Assembly (NCBI GenBank): GCA_900239685.1 | Contig: OENT01000708.1 | Span: forward strand, 1 to 64,000 | DNA length: 64,000 nucleotides | Direction: 5' to 3' | Origin: Rotaria macrura | Lineage: Eukaryota > Rotifera > Eurotatoria > Philodinida > Philodinidae | Shown: one piece after another, positions 40,901 to 53,030 of the stretch | Numbering within the stretch: the first letter of the stretch is position 1 | How the letters are laid out: every line of letters starts with the position of its first letter | Made by a program: the position numbers and the translations under genes | Notes under the pieces: model-generated | Told to the model about the DNA's origin: nothing | Seen by the model: the letters and a program-made list of their open reading frames with translations, nothing else | Database searches by the model: none

Positions 40901-43900
40901 ATATTCAAAATACAAAATCATAAAATCCAATTTCTTATATCTTTATCATACTTCTTATTTCTCTAGTAGTTTAATACAATGATTCACTGTTTTACAGAAT
41001 TTTCTTTGTCTTGTTCTATCTAAAAGAATAGTTTTTATTATCTTAGGCAACAATTTCTTTTTGTGTTGGTTTGTTATTTCGAATTGGCTCCTTGCTTCAG
41101 TTCTTTTTTTTTCTTCTTCTTCTTTGTTTCGTTTGTTTTGTCTGTTATTAGTGCGGGAAGCTTACTGGCTCGTCCCACGGTTTTTTTTTCTTCTCGCTTT
41201 TCTGCTACCAGTTTTAATATGGAACTTTATCGCATGCGTGCTTTATCCCTCTTCTTTTCTTTTTAACAGAAATAAATTTGATGAAGTTCAATAAGTTAAA
41301 TTATGATGTGTTCACTTTTTTCGATTGTCGATCATCGTTCTCATAGTGTTTTGGATAAGACTATTGTATTGACGTAGTCTTAAATTACTATCAAGTTTTG
41401 ATATGATTTTTCATGCTTACGGATACAGTTATACTGTGTTCATTGATTCTCTTGTTTCAAATATCGGATTGATACTAGCCAATACACTATCCTCAATGAT
41501 CGATACGATATGCATGTGTAGTAGCAAGAAAAATCTTGTTGTACTATTTAAGACGACTATCATTGATCAATGATTAATTATAGAAGTAATGTTATGTCAG
41601 TTATGATCGAACAAAAGAAGTTCGATTCTGAATGGCATTCAAGTAGCAGCAACACATGAATCAGACGGGTGAATAAAATATTTTCCGTTGGCGTTTGGCG
41701 TCTTTAATGGTATATGTTTGCACTTGTAACCTTGAAAACCTTTCAATTCATTCGTCACTCTGACTCGAAGAAAATAAACATATTGTTCTCAATTGTTTGT
41801 TGTTTGATTTTATCGAATTCTCAAACATTGCCATTCTAGTTATTCATATGTTTCCATGGTGAAGCCATGAAAAAAATTTGACTGTATTCAATATAAAGTT
41901 GAACTAATTAAGAGTAATGAATATGTATAGATTAAATTCAATGCAGTGATTTTGCTTTCGAGTAGAATCGACTCATGTTGACTATTATTACATAGCAGAG
42001 ACAGATGAAAATCATCGAATTATGTGAGTGAATGAAGATTACAGTTGTTCAATCAAGTTTTTCAATAATTGACACATGTGGACTAAAATCAGGCATAAAC
42101 TAACGAAAGTATCTTCTTTTTTTTATTTTATTGATATGAAAATATCGACGCATACTTAAAATTACTAGTAAGCATGTGATTGAAGTTTAATTATAGTGTC
42201 TCGAATTGGTTGAGTGAATATTGACAGGTGAGCGGTAACTTCAACCTCGTCATTCGATAGTCTTAGTTAAGTATATCGTCGTTCGAATTCTTTTTTCGTC
42301 AATTGTCAATTAAGTATTCGTTTCTTTTAATTGTAAGGAAATACAAGAACGAAGAAAGTTGCTCATCAAATACATCTACATATATCATATATACACTCAT
42401 GTGACATTCGTTTAAAATCAATGAAATAACTTTTTAACATTGCTATTCAAAATAATCTGTTTAATCGGAGAAAAGAAAAGAACAAAATAGATGTTGTACT
42501 GATGAAAGTACTGTTGAAATGACTAGACAACGATAACGATTTATCATAGAAATCGTTTAAAATACGATTAAAGAAATGACAAATATAATGATATGTCACT
42601 GCATTGTCATATCTGATGCGTTAAGCTCTCTATTGAATTGTTAGCAGCATTCATTCATTCCAGCCGATATACATTGCATGGATCTATTACATTGAATTTG
42701 TGTTTTGTATTCCTTCAAATAATAACTAAAATTCTTAATTAAATGAAACGACGACTAATCTCTATCCGACAACATATATATTTTTCAGTTCTGTTGTACA
42801 CCGATAATGTCGAAAACTATATACGACCATATTCGATGTAATGTACAATCAAAGTCAGCGAATGTGGCGCCATCTATTGAAATTATAATATATATGTGCC
42901 AACGGGTAGAGAAAGTCTTCTTCTATCCTGCTTTTTGGTCAAAAACTGTCATGAAACTTATAATCATCTTTCACTTGTGAACGTTCAACATATTCTAAAT
43001 ATCATATACAATCAATGAAACCTAAGAGTTGTCAGTTTAGATCATTCTGAATCATAAATATATATATATAAGATACTTTCGTTGAATTTAAAAAAAAAGA
43101 AATTATATCGTGTTAATTCAAAATGATTAAATCTGAAGAGTAAATGAGTTATATTAAACTTGACATGATATACATTGTCGATATTGCAAATTAAACATCC
43201 AGATCATTACCACTTTTATTTTTCGCTCATTTTGAAAAGATGTAAACTTTGACTATTTCATAATATACGTGTCATTCAGGAAATTTCGTTCTAGCATTGG
43301 TGTTGGTCGATAATCGAAAGACTGCATAAATATGTGCGTATAGTAGAAGTATAAGAAAGAGAATGCGCACATATTGCATGATTGATTTTGTCGATATTGG
43401 TTCGTTTTTATATTTTTGATTGGTATCGTACATGTTTGACTTACATCTGATACAAGACGAGAATCATATTTATCAAGCGTAAATTTTTTGTTACATATCA
43501 AATAATGAGAATATTCTGTTTTGAAAAACATATTGTTTTGATAATTGTTTAATTAGTTAAATAAATGCTTCAGAACATTTTAACGAAACAGAGTTCTGTA
43601 AGAAATCTAATGAATCAATAGATTTTGTTTTCGATATCCATTTGAAAGAAAATACATAGAACATACTGAAAAGGTATTGCATATTGATCGCGGAGTAGCG
43701 TTAATTGGTAATAAGCATATTTCATCCTGACACATCATCATCTTCAATATAGGACAAGTTAGTCGAATAGTTGGGTTAGAATTATCTCGAAAAAAGTCTT
43801 GCGTGAAAGAGCACATAAGAATAGGATCGAATGACTTTGTTGAAAATTTGATAGATTAACTTTTGATACAGAAAATTGAGGTGTAAGATATTTTAGAAAA

Positions 43901-44453
43901 AAAGAAATTCTAGTCCAATGACGACATCCTTGTCGCTAGATTTTTTCCAACTGCATTTTCTATTCGAATTTCATTTAATTTCTCCAACTTATCTGAATAA
44001 AAGCCAGCAGGTTTATTAGTAATTTAATAAATGAATGAATCCATAAGGGTCTAAACACGTTTTTGTTTTTCAATTCTTTTTATTCCAATGCTCGAAGGTC
44101 ATCATAGGACACAGAAAATAGTTGTGATACATTATTGTTGATATCGGGTTAGTCGAAAATTTGACTTAGAAATGTTGAAAATCTTGGTTAGAAAATGAAC
44201 ATACACGGAAAAATCTCTAGTTTTCAAAGATAACTTTGAGCGATCTATTTTCTGTAGAAATGTTTTTTAGGAGACTAATTTTTTACCTAGAAACGTCAAA
44301 CTTTACATATCTACTGCAAAATCGAAAGGAGAATAATAATTTGAAATTATCTCTCGACGACAAGATAGATTTTAATCGGAAAAAAATAAGCAATAATATT
44401 GAATGATGCATATTATTAATAAATAATAGTAAATTGCATTTCATGTTTCTTGT

Positions 44454-44497
44454 AATATACGATGCACACATAAAAAATAATGTGTGCATCGTATATT
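44454..44497. repeat. Perfect 18-bp inverted repeat with 8-nt loop
   Basis: Arms AATATACGATGCACACAT (44454-44471) and its exact reverse complement (44480-44497). It could form a hairpin; no gene context suggests a role. Confidence 0.9.
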
Positions 44498-45080
44498 TTC
44501 GTCACTTGGATGAAATTTCGTTTTGATGTACACGATAAATTTGTTCGTCCTAATTTTTTTACATGGTAAAACATATCGAATAAAATAATCAACGATCCAC
44601 TTAAGAGAAATGAAAATGTGTTAGAATGTAAATTTTCCTAGTCATTCTTATTTTACTTAGACGAATACATTGAACAACTGTAGTGTAAATAGCCGAACAA
44701 CTAGAACGTGTCAACCAACAATATACAAATCTTGGGCTAGACCTGTTTTGGTGTGATGGTAAAGGCTTATTCAAAGAATCAAACAAATACAAAACAATGA
44801 AATCGTTCGTCGATGTGCTATAAATGCTGAATAAGTAAAATTGATCACGAATGGATTTTGTTTTATCTACACACAATTCGAATACAAAAATAAGAAGCAA
44901 CTCTATTGATAAATGACGTTGTCTATCATCAAATAAGATTATTCTCATGAATTGTTCGAATGATCATGAGCAAGTGTCAATACTGATGTGGATGTAGATC
45001 GATGTGACCAAACGACATTGATGTCTCAGTTCGATCAACAAGTTGTTGTCTCTTAACTTCTGTTTCTGTTTTAGATTAAA

Positions 45081-48000
45081 ATGTTTATTGTAGAAGAGAA
45101 TATCGTATCATTGGAAAATAATGATAGTCCGATGAATTCAACTAGTGCTAATCACTCGGTACATCATTCAGTAGATCTAGAGACTGACACTTCTTGTTCG
45201 AAACATGGAATGGCATATTTCATCTCTGGAATATCTGTGTAAGATTTTTTTCAATATAACATCGACTCTGAATGAATCCTGCCTTAATTTTAGCATGCGT
45301 TATTTTCCTTCAATATCAAACTCAACGTTTTTTTCGATTCTTATCTGTGTATTCATCAGCGTATCGATAATCGTTGGTGTTCTAGTTGTTTACTTCACTA
45401 TACCAAAAAGCCAAGGTATAGACCTTATCTTGAATATTGATATTTTTGATAAAAACAAGAAAAGACCACAATAATTTTAACATGGCAACTTTGTTTTTTA
45501 GTCGATCTTTAAATAATTAAATCATGATAGTACTGCAAACATTCAAAATTATATATTTATAGATATCAGTATAGCTGAATGAAAATAAACAGTTCTGTGA
45601 CAACTATGCTCACATTGATGAGTTCGTTTCATTTTCCTAAAATTAACTATCAACTCACGATGAAATAGTCTGTTTTCGATAGATGTTAGATATTCATCGT
45701 TTATTGTATGGATTACACGAAAAATATTTTTTTCGGTTTTTCGGATCTCGACAGCATACCAGTATAAGATATTATGAAATCTGGTAACGATGAGACAGTG
45801 ACACACTATAAGAATCATAGAGTCAGAAAATATCATCTAAGAAAAAAAGTACAGTTTACATGTATTTTTTTCTTCGTTAATCAAAACGATTATGTTTACA
45901 TTTGATTGACTGATTCGATTCATATCGAATATGATTGATGGATTTTATACTCATTTTTACTTCTGAATTATAGTCAATGAATGTATACATACATATAAAC
46001 CAATCATGAATCAAGAAATTCAATATAATTCTTTACCTCAATGTGTTGCCATNGATGAAATAGTCTGTTTTCGATAGATGTTAGATATTCATCGTTTATT
46101 GTATGGATTACACGAAAAATATTTTTTTCGGTTTTTCGGATCTCGACAGCATACCAGTATAAGATATTCTGAAATCTGGTAACGATGAGACAGTGACACA
46201 CTATAAGAATCATCGAGTCAGAAAATATCATCTAAGAAAAAAGTACAGTTTACAAGTATGTATTTTTTTCTTCGTTAATCAAAACGATTATGTTTACATT
46301 TGATTGACTGATTCGATTCATATCGAATATGATTGATGGATTTTATACTCATTTTTACTTCTGAATTATAGTCAATGAATGTATACATACATATAAACCA
46401 ATCATGAATCAAGAAATTCAATATAATTCTTTACCTCAATGTGTTGCCATTGGAAATTTCAATAATGATTCTTATTTGGATATAGTTGTCGCAAATTATG
46501 GTTCCGATTGTATAGGTGTATTATTAGGAAACGGTGACGGTACGTTAGCAAGTCAGACTATTTACCAGACTGGCGCTTCCTCTCATCCTAATTTTGTCAT
46601 CGTGTATGATTTAAATGATGACATGCGACAAGATATTGTTGTCGCAAATTTTGGAACTACTTCTTTGGGAATATTTCTTGGCTATGGTAATGGATCTTTT
46701 GCAAGTCAATCGATAGTTACTATTCAAAGTTGTCGACCATTGGCGATTGCTATTAGTGATTTTGATAATGACACTCTTATAGATTTTGCAGTTGTAAATT
46801 ATGGAACAGATAGTATTGCAATACTTCTAGGATACAATCATGGAACATTTTCATCTATAACTTTATACTCAACTGGCTACGATTCAAATCCTCGATCACT
46901 TGTAGTCGGTGATTTCAACAACGATAATCTACACGATATAGCAGTTGTTAATTCAAATACTAGAAATCTAGGCATATTTTTTGGATACGGAAATGGAAGT
47001 TTTGAAAATCAAGTACTGTATTCAACTGGAGTTCGTTCACGTCCGTATGCTATTGCTAGTGCAGATTTCAATCGAGACAATCGATTAGATATTGCTTTTA
47101 CGAATATCGGCGAAGATAATGTGGGCGTCTTCTTAGGACACGGTAATGGAACATTTGCAAGTCAAATGACATATACGACTGGTGTAGGGTCACAACCGTA
47201 CGCTCTTGTTATTGCATATCTCAACAATGATACTTTTCTAGACATTGGAGTAGCTAATTCTGGCACTGACAATGTTGGTGTACTTCCAGGTCAGGGCAAT
47301 GGAAACTTCTCCAGTCTGATAGAATTATCCACTGGATACGCTTCTAATCCATTATTTATCACTGTTGGTGACTTCAATAATGATACACAAATGGATATTG
47401 CCGTGGCCAATAAGTATGCCAATGGTGTAGGCATTTTATTAAGTGATAGAAGCATAGCTTTTCAAGATCCAATTATTTATCCAAGTGTTAAACAAACTAA
47501 TCCAATGTCTATAGTAGTAGGAGATTTTAACAATGACAATCTAATTGATATTGCAGTCACTAATTACTTTTCCGATGATGTTGGCGTTTTGTTAGGTTTT
47601 GGTAATGGAAGTTTTCAAGATCAAAGATTCTTCTCAACCGGTCATATATCCTCACCTTATTCTGTGGCTGTTGGTGATTTTAACAATGATAGTAATCTAG
47701 ATATTGTTGTTGCTAACTATGATGCAGATACGATTGGTGTGCTATTAGGATTGGGTAATGGAACATTTGAAAATCAGACAGAATTTTCGACGGGTGCTGC
47801 ATCGTCACCATCGTGTGTAGCTGCTGGTGATTTTAATAATGACCATAAACTAGACGTTGTTGTAGCCAATTTTAATGCTGGCAACGTCGGTTTGCTATTA
47901 GGCTATGGTAATGGAACATTCGCAGAACAGACAACTTTTTTCACTGGTCTTGGATCTGCACCGAGATCTGTAGCTATCGGCGATTTTAACAATGATGGCC

Positions 48001-51000
48001 GATGTGACATAGTTGTCGTCAATTCTAATATTCAAAACATTGGCGTGTTATTAGGAAATGGAGATGGAACATTTCTGAATCAAACAACGTATTACACTGG
48101 CGATTTATCTTACCCAGAATTCGTTACTGTTGCTGATCTGAACAATGACTATCAATTAGATATTATAGTTCCTTCTCCACGAAGAGACTACGTAGGATTA
48201 TTTCTAGGAATGGGTAACGGATCTTTTGAAGCACAAATTACGTACTATGCGGGACCTCGATCTCTTCCAACGTATCCTGCTGTTGGAGATTTCAATAATG
48301 ATCATATACCAGATTTAGTTATTGGTTATAGTAATACGGATTATTTAGGTTTTTTTCGAGGATATGAAAATGGCACACTTTCCAGTGTCATTTACTATAC
48401 AATCAATAGTGCTTCTACTGGAAATGTAATCGCTCTTAGTGATGTCAATAATGACGGTCGATTGGATATTATCTATGCTAACTACGGTGGAAACTTTATT
48501 GCAATACTTCTTGGATATGATGCCGTTGCTTTCATTAGTCAAATAGAATTTTCAACTTCTTATGCTTTACTTCCGTCTTCATTAACATTTGGTGATTTCA
48601 ATTACGATGGCCGAAACGACATAGCAGTGTCTACGTTTGCTGGAAATACTGTCGAGGTACTTGTTGGATATGAAAATGGAATGTTTCAAATTGATAATAG
48701 TTTTTCTACTGGTGATAATTCTCGTCCTCAGATGATTATTTCTACTGATTTGAATAATGACAATATTCTCGATATTGCCATTGCCAATATGGGTAGTGAC
48801 AGCGTTGGTGTACTCATAGGATATGGAAATGGTAGTTTTAAAAGTATCCAAACGTATCTCACTGGTTCTCAATCCCGACCATCGTCGATAGGTGTTAATG
48901 ATTTTAACAATGATCATAAATTAGATATTATCGTTGCCAACTATGGAACGGATAATATAGGCATATTTCTAAGGTTTAATATCGTAGACATGAAAGCAAT
49001 ACCACAGACAATCGTTTATTCTACTTCATTGACACAAAATCTTCAAGATCTTACTGTCGCCGATATTAATAATGATCGACTATTGGATATTGTATTCATA
49101 GAGAGTGAGTCTAATCAAATTAGTATACTTCTTGCTTATAGTCAGGGAAAATTTTTCGATCCCATTTCGTATTCAACCGGCGATGGATCTCAACCATACT
49201 CTGTAGCTGTCGGTGATTTTAATAATGACAACATATCAGATATTGCTGTTGCTAATTCTTATGCCTACAATGTTGGCATACGTCTAGGATATGGCAATGG
49301 AACATTTGGGGGACAGAAAACAATTTTCACTGTTTTTTTTTCTGGCCTAAGTTCTTTGGTAGTTGCTGATTTTAACAACGATAGTCAATTGGATATTGCT
49401 GTTTCTAACCCATTTGGTGATAACATTATTTTATTTATTGGATATGGTAACGGAACATTTGCCGGAAGAAAATCTTTTTCTACAGGTATTGGATCTCGGC
49501 CAATATTTATTGCCGTAGGAGATTTCAACAATGATCATTTGCCGGATATTGCAGTCGCTAACAGAAATGCTAACAGCATTGGTGTACTTCTAGCAAGTAG
49601 TGAACAAATATTCATAAATCAAAGTATCTATTCAACTGCGCCCGGTCTTCAACCATCGTCGATTGCTATTGGTGACTTGAACAATGATAAAGTACTAGAT
49701 ATTGTTTTTCTTGCTGTAACCAATGGAATCATAGGGAGTTACTTAGGAAATGGTGATGGAACATTTGCAAATCTAAGCATTTTTTCAGTTGGTTCCAGTT
49801 CACAAGCTAAATCCATAGTTGCTGCCGACATGAATAATGATGGTCGATTGGATATTGTAGTGGCAGTTGCATTCAAGTAAATGAAGAAAAAAAGGAACTC
49901 TTTCTACATTTGTATTTATAGATCTTTGGGTAGCATGAGAACCAGTAAAACACAGGAGGGGAAGGGCTTGTGCTCCATCACAGATAATGGAACAGACCTA
50001 ATCTGAGAAAAACAAGAGCAGATCTCTATTTGTAGATACTTTCTTGCATATTATGTAGATAGAAATCTGAATTCTCAATGGCTATAGTATCAGTTAACGT
50101 TGCTATATAATATCGTTGAATAAGTCATACAACTACGTCAGCACTTAGACGCCATTTTGCACATAATACAAAAATAAATCAAGATCAGAAACATGTAATT
50201 GATACAGTAATCCTATGGAAATATTGAAGACAACGGTGCAAGACCCAAGAATTTAAGTAAACAAATAAATGGCAATATTCCAATTGAGTTATATCAAATA
50301 GAATTTCCTTTTAGTCATAATTTCATCTTTTTTTCTTTCGTGAACTTTAACATTCCTAGATGAACAGTGTTTACTTAACGCATTATATATGTATAGTAGA
50401 ATATTCGTATAAAGTTTATGTAGCACGAACAGTGATTCTATTGTACAATGACATGACAAAAATATGCAACGAATAAGATTTTTCTGATTAACACTTTATC
50501 CTCGAAGACGGTTATTAAGGAGCCAGTGATAAAATAACTATATAAACAGACTCTTAGTCTACCCAATATACTAACAGTATGTACAAATCAGCAAACCACC
50601 TTTGCTTTGGTGAAGATTATAGTTTGGTCATTGTTCTGATCATGGGAAAAGGAGACGATGGATCGACACGACAACTTGTCTTTTGAAAATAGTATCTAGT
50701 TATTTTTATTTGATTCAGGTACACAATTCTCAAAAACATCCACATTATCTCTAAGTAATAACATTGTCAATGAACGCATTGTAATCAACGGCTAATATTT
50801 TATTCTACTTCTACTGAGACATAGTTTAGTAAATAATATGCACGATAGACCTTTAAATAGTCGCTTTAGTGTTCATGTAATATCTCATCATCTCTTATAC
50901 ACCAAACTATAGGAAATTTTTCGAAATACTTTTCATTTAAAAGTAGACACTTTGATCGATATTTGTCGTGCATCATATTCCTGAGACACATTATGTTTAT

Positions 51001-52059
51001 AGATAGAAACACTGATTTTGAAAAATCATCTTTTACACAAACAGAACAATGAAAGAATGATATCGGTTTTATTAATCGATAGCGCATAAAGTTCTCTACA
51101 GCTACCATAAACACTAGAGTGAATATATTGCTTTGACATGTTTTTAATAGTTTTTTTGCTTATGTCCAAGCCCGTGAACATTAGAAGCTAAAGGGTTAAA
51201 GCAAATTTTATGATTCGAATAGTCAAGTCTATGAACGTTGAAATATTGTGAATTTCTTACTTTCAGCAATGCTATCTATGTACTGCTCGGCTTTGGGAAT
51301 GGTGCTTTTTCATCGCGAATTTCGTTTGCCTATGATAACTTTTACAATCCACAAAGATTAGTAGTGAATGATTTCAACGGTGATGGCCAATTAGATTGTG
51401 TTATGTTAGATTATTTTCGAATTCATATATTATTTGGATCTTACTATGAAGACTTTTTAGACATCTTAACTTTTCCGACTGGTAACGGTTCATCACCAAT
51501 ATTTGTGAGTGTCGGCGATTTCAACAACGACAAACAACCTGATGTTGCCGTCGCTAATTCAGGCACTCAGAACATTGGTATATTTCTTGGACTAGGCTCG
51601 GGAAATTTTTCAGGTCCGACTACTTTTTCTACGGGTAATACTTCGAAACCATACTATTTAGCCATTGGTGATTTTAATAATGACAATCAATCGGATATCG
51701 TTGTCGCCAATTATGATAATGGCAATCTTAATATATTTTTAGGAAATGGTGATGGAACTTTCCTATTAAAGACAACATATTCAAGTAATCCTGTATCTGA
51801 TCTTCGTTCGCCTGTTGTTGGCGATGTCAATAACGATAGTATATTGGATATTGTTGTAGTTAATTATCAAGCTAACTCTATCGCCATACTTCTCGGTTTA
51901 AATGATGGTACATTTATGAAGAAAACGAACATATTTACTGGCTATGATTCTCTGCCATCATCTCTAGCATTGATGGATGTTAACAATGATTCATTACTTG
52001 ATATAGCTGCAACCATGTATGGCTATGGAACTACAGAGATCTATTCGAATAAATGTTAA
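45081..52059 (+). CDS. Type II membrane protein with 28 FG-GAP/VCBS repeats, 4 exons
   Basis: Exons 45081-45238, 45294-45415, 46372-49876 and 51267-52059 sum to 1525 codons plus stop, with every join in phase. Order: a short cytosolic N-terminus (about 60 residues, no signal peptide), one transmembrane segment (ILICVFISVSIIVGVLVVYF), a brief stalk, then 28 tandem repeats of about 50 residues. The consensus is GDFNNDxxLDIAVANyGtdniGVLLGyGNGTF...STG. The D-x-N-x-D-x-x-x-D loop is the Ca-binding turn of FG-GAP/VCBS beta-propeller blades, known from integrin alpha chains. Of the repeats, 23 lie in the giant third exon and 5 in the last. Sequons of NGT/NGS type recur in nearly every blade, fitting an extracellular, N-glycosylated ectodomain. 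Function unknown; adhesion or ligand binding is plausible. The last intron begins at an AA|GTAAAT donor that would read as a stop if unspliced. Confidence 0.88.
45659..46450. repeat. Tandem duplication of ~395 bp around an N, spanning intron 2 and the exon 3 start
   Basis: Segment 45659-46052 is repeated at 46054-46450 with a few single-base differences (for example ATATTATG/ATATTCTG and CATAGAG/CATCGAG) and a 3-nt indel. The copies are separated by one ambiguous base at 46053. Both copies include the exon 3 acceptor and its first ~79 nt. The first copy breaks off in mid-codon and would run into a stop, so only the second acceptor (46371) gives a working protein. Confidence 0.9.
49877..51266. 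other. Intron 3 of the VCBS gene (1.4 kb)
   Basis: A long AT-rich intron with no repeat blade and no recognisable element. It separates repeat 23 from repeat 24. Confidence 0.7.
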
Positions 52060-52295
52060 TTGTATTTATATAATTTTGTACTGTATATATATATATATAT
52101 TAGATTTATTTTATCATAATGACATGCAGACCATGCAATTATTGTCTTTTGTATTTATTCAACAAGATACAAGAATAGAGTATACTGTTGAATTAAAAGA
52201 TATATATGTAGGAAACGATAACATCAAGAAATTTATTGGAGATTTAACAACATCTTGTTTAGAAATATATTTGAAACAAATATTAAAAATAGCAA

Positions 52296-52301
52296 AATAA
52301 A
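52296..52301 (+). terminator. Candidate polyadenylation signal for the VCBS gene
   Basis: AATAAA about 240 nt after the stop. The open stretch 52113-52300 (coding-looking DLTTSCLEIYLKQ) lies between the stop and this signal; it is probably 3' UTR, or a remnant. Confidence 0.45.
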
Positions 52302-52718
52302 AGCATCAATTTATGTGTAATTAACTAGATTTCCGTTATTCTACAATGCCTAACATCTGTCTTTCTTTCAACAGTCTCTTTCCTTCCAGGATAATTAACA
52401 AGAAAAGAAAAACAAAATATCCTAATGCATTGATTCAGTGTCAATAGCATATGTTCATTCGTTTTCTTCACCTATTTGATGCCTCGAATAAATTCAAATA
52501 TTTCAAAAATTAAGTATTTCCATTGTGAATAACTAGAAAGATGCTATCTCAGTTTCATATTTTCTCAAGTTTAAAAGAGATGTCAGGAGTATTTTCATGA
52601 ACTTTGAATACAGTAGTATTGCACTTTTTTTCATTGTTCATATACATATATAAAATAATTTTTGCTAAGAATAAGATAGTGACCTTTAGGTTTCACCGAC
52701 TGATAGTATTTTCATGAG

Positions 52719-53030
52719 CGAAGACGAGTTTTTTAGATGATCTTTAGAAGATCAAGCTGTATCTCTGAAAACTTCGATAGGAATAATTATGTATGTTTCT
52801 AATCTTTCCATGAACGTTTTGTTCGGTCGAAAAATTTACCTCACGTTCAAAAGCTCAATGACAAAGTCACTTGGAAACTAAGAATTCCTCGTAAGCAGTT
52901 GGACGTGAGGTGAATTTTTCTACCGAACAAAACGTTCATGGAAAGATTTGAAACATAAATAATTACTCCTATCGAAATTTTCAGAGATACAGCGTGAATT
53001 TTCCAAAGATCATCTAAAAACTCGTCGTTG
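52719..53030. mobile_element. Fold-back MITE-like element, ~131-bp arms
   Basis: Left arm 52719-52849 and right arm 52900-53030 are inverted copies at roughly 90% identity by eye. Shared blocks include GACGAGTTT, TTTAGATGATCTTT, CTGTATCTCTGAAAA, TTTCGATAGGA and CTTTCCATGAACGTTTTGTT, joined by a ~50 bp spacer. No coding capacity. Confidence 0.85.

Larger units (their letters stand above)
40794..45080. other. Long intergenic region, no gene supported
   Basis: About 4.3 kb, AT-rich with only short spurious frames. Notable points are a perfect 18-bp hairpin at 44454-44497, and a segment at about 42860-42930 that shares blocks, inverted, with 26100-26155 (TAGATGGCGCCAC and AGACTTTCTCTA), suggesting another decayed dispersed repeat. 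The last bases before 45081 include TTCTGTTTTAG, an acceptor 6 nt ahead of the ATG. Confidence 0.5.

Noticed and set aside
48345..48917. Minus-strand frames inside the VCBS exon
   Set aside because: Antisense shadows of the repeat-coding strand.
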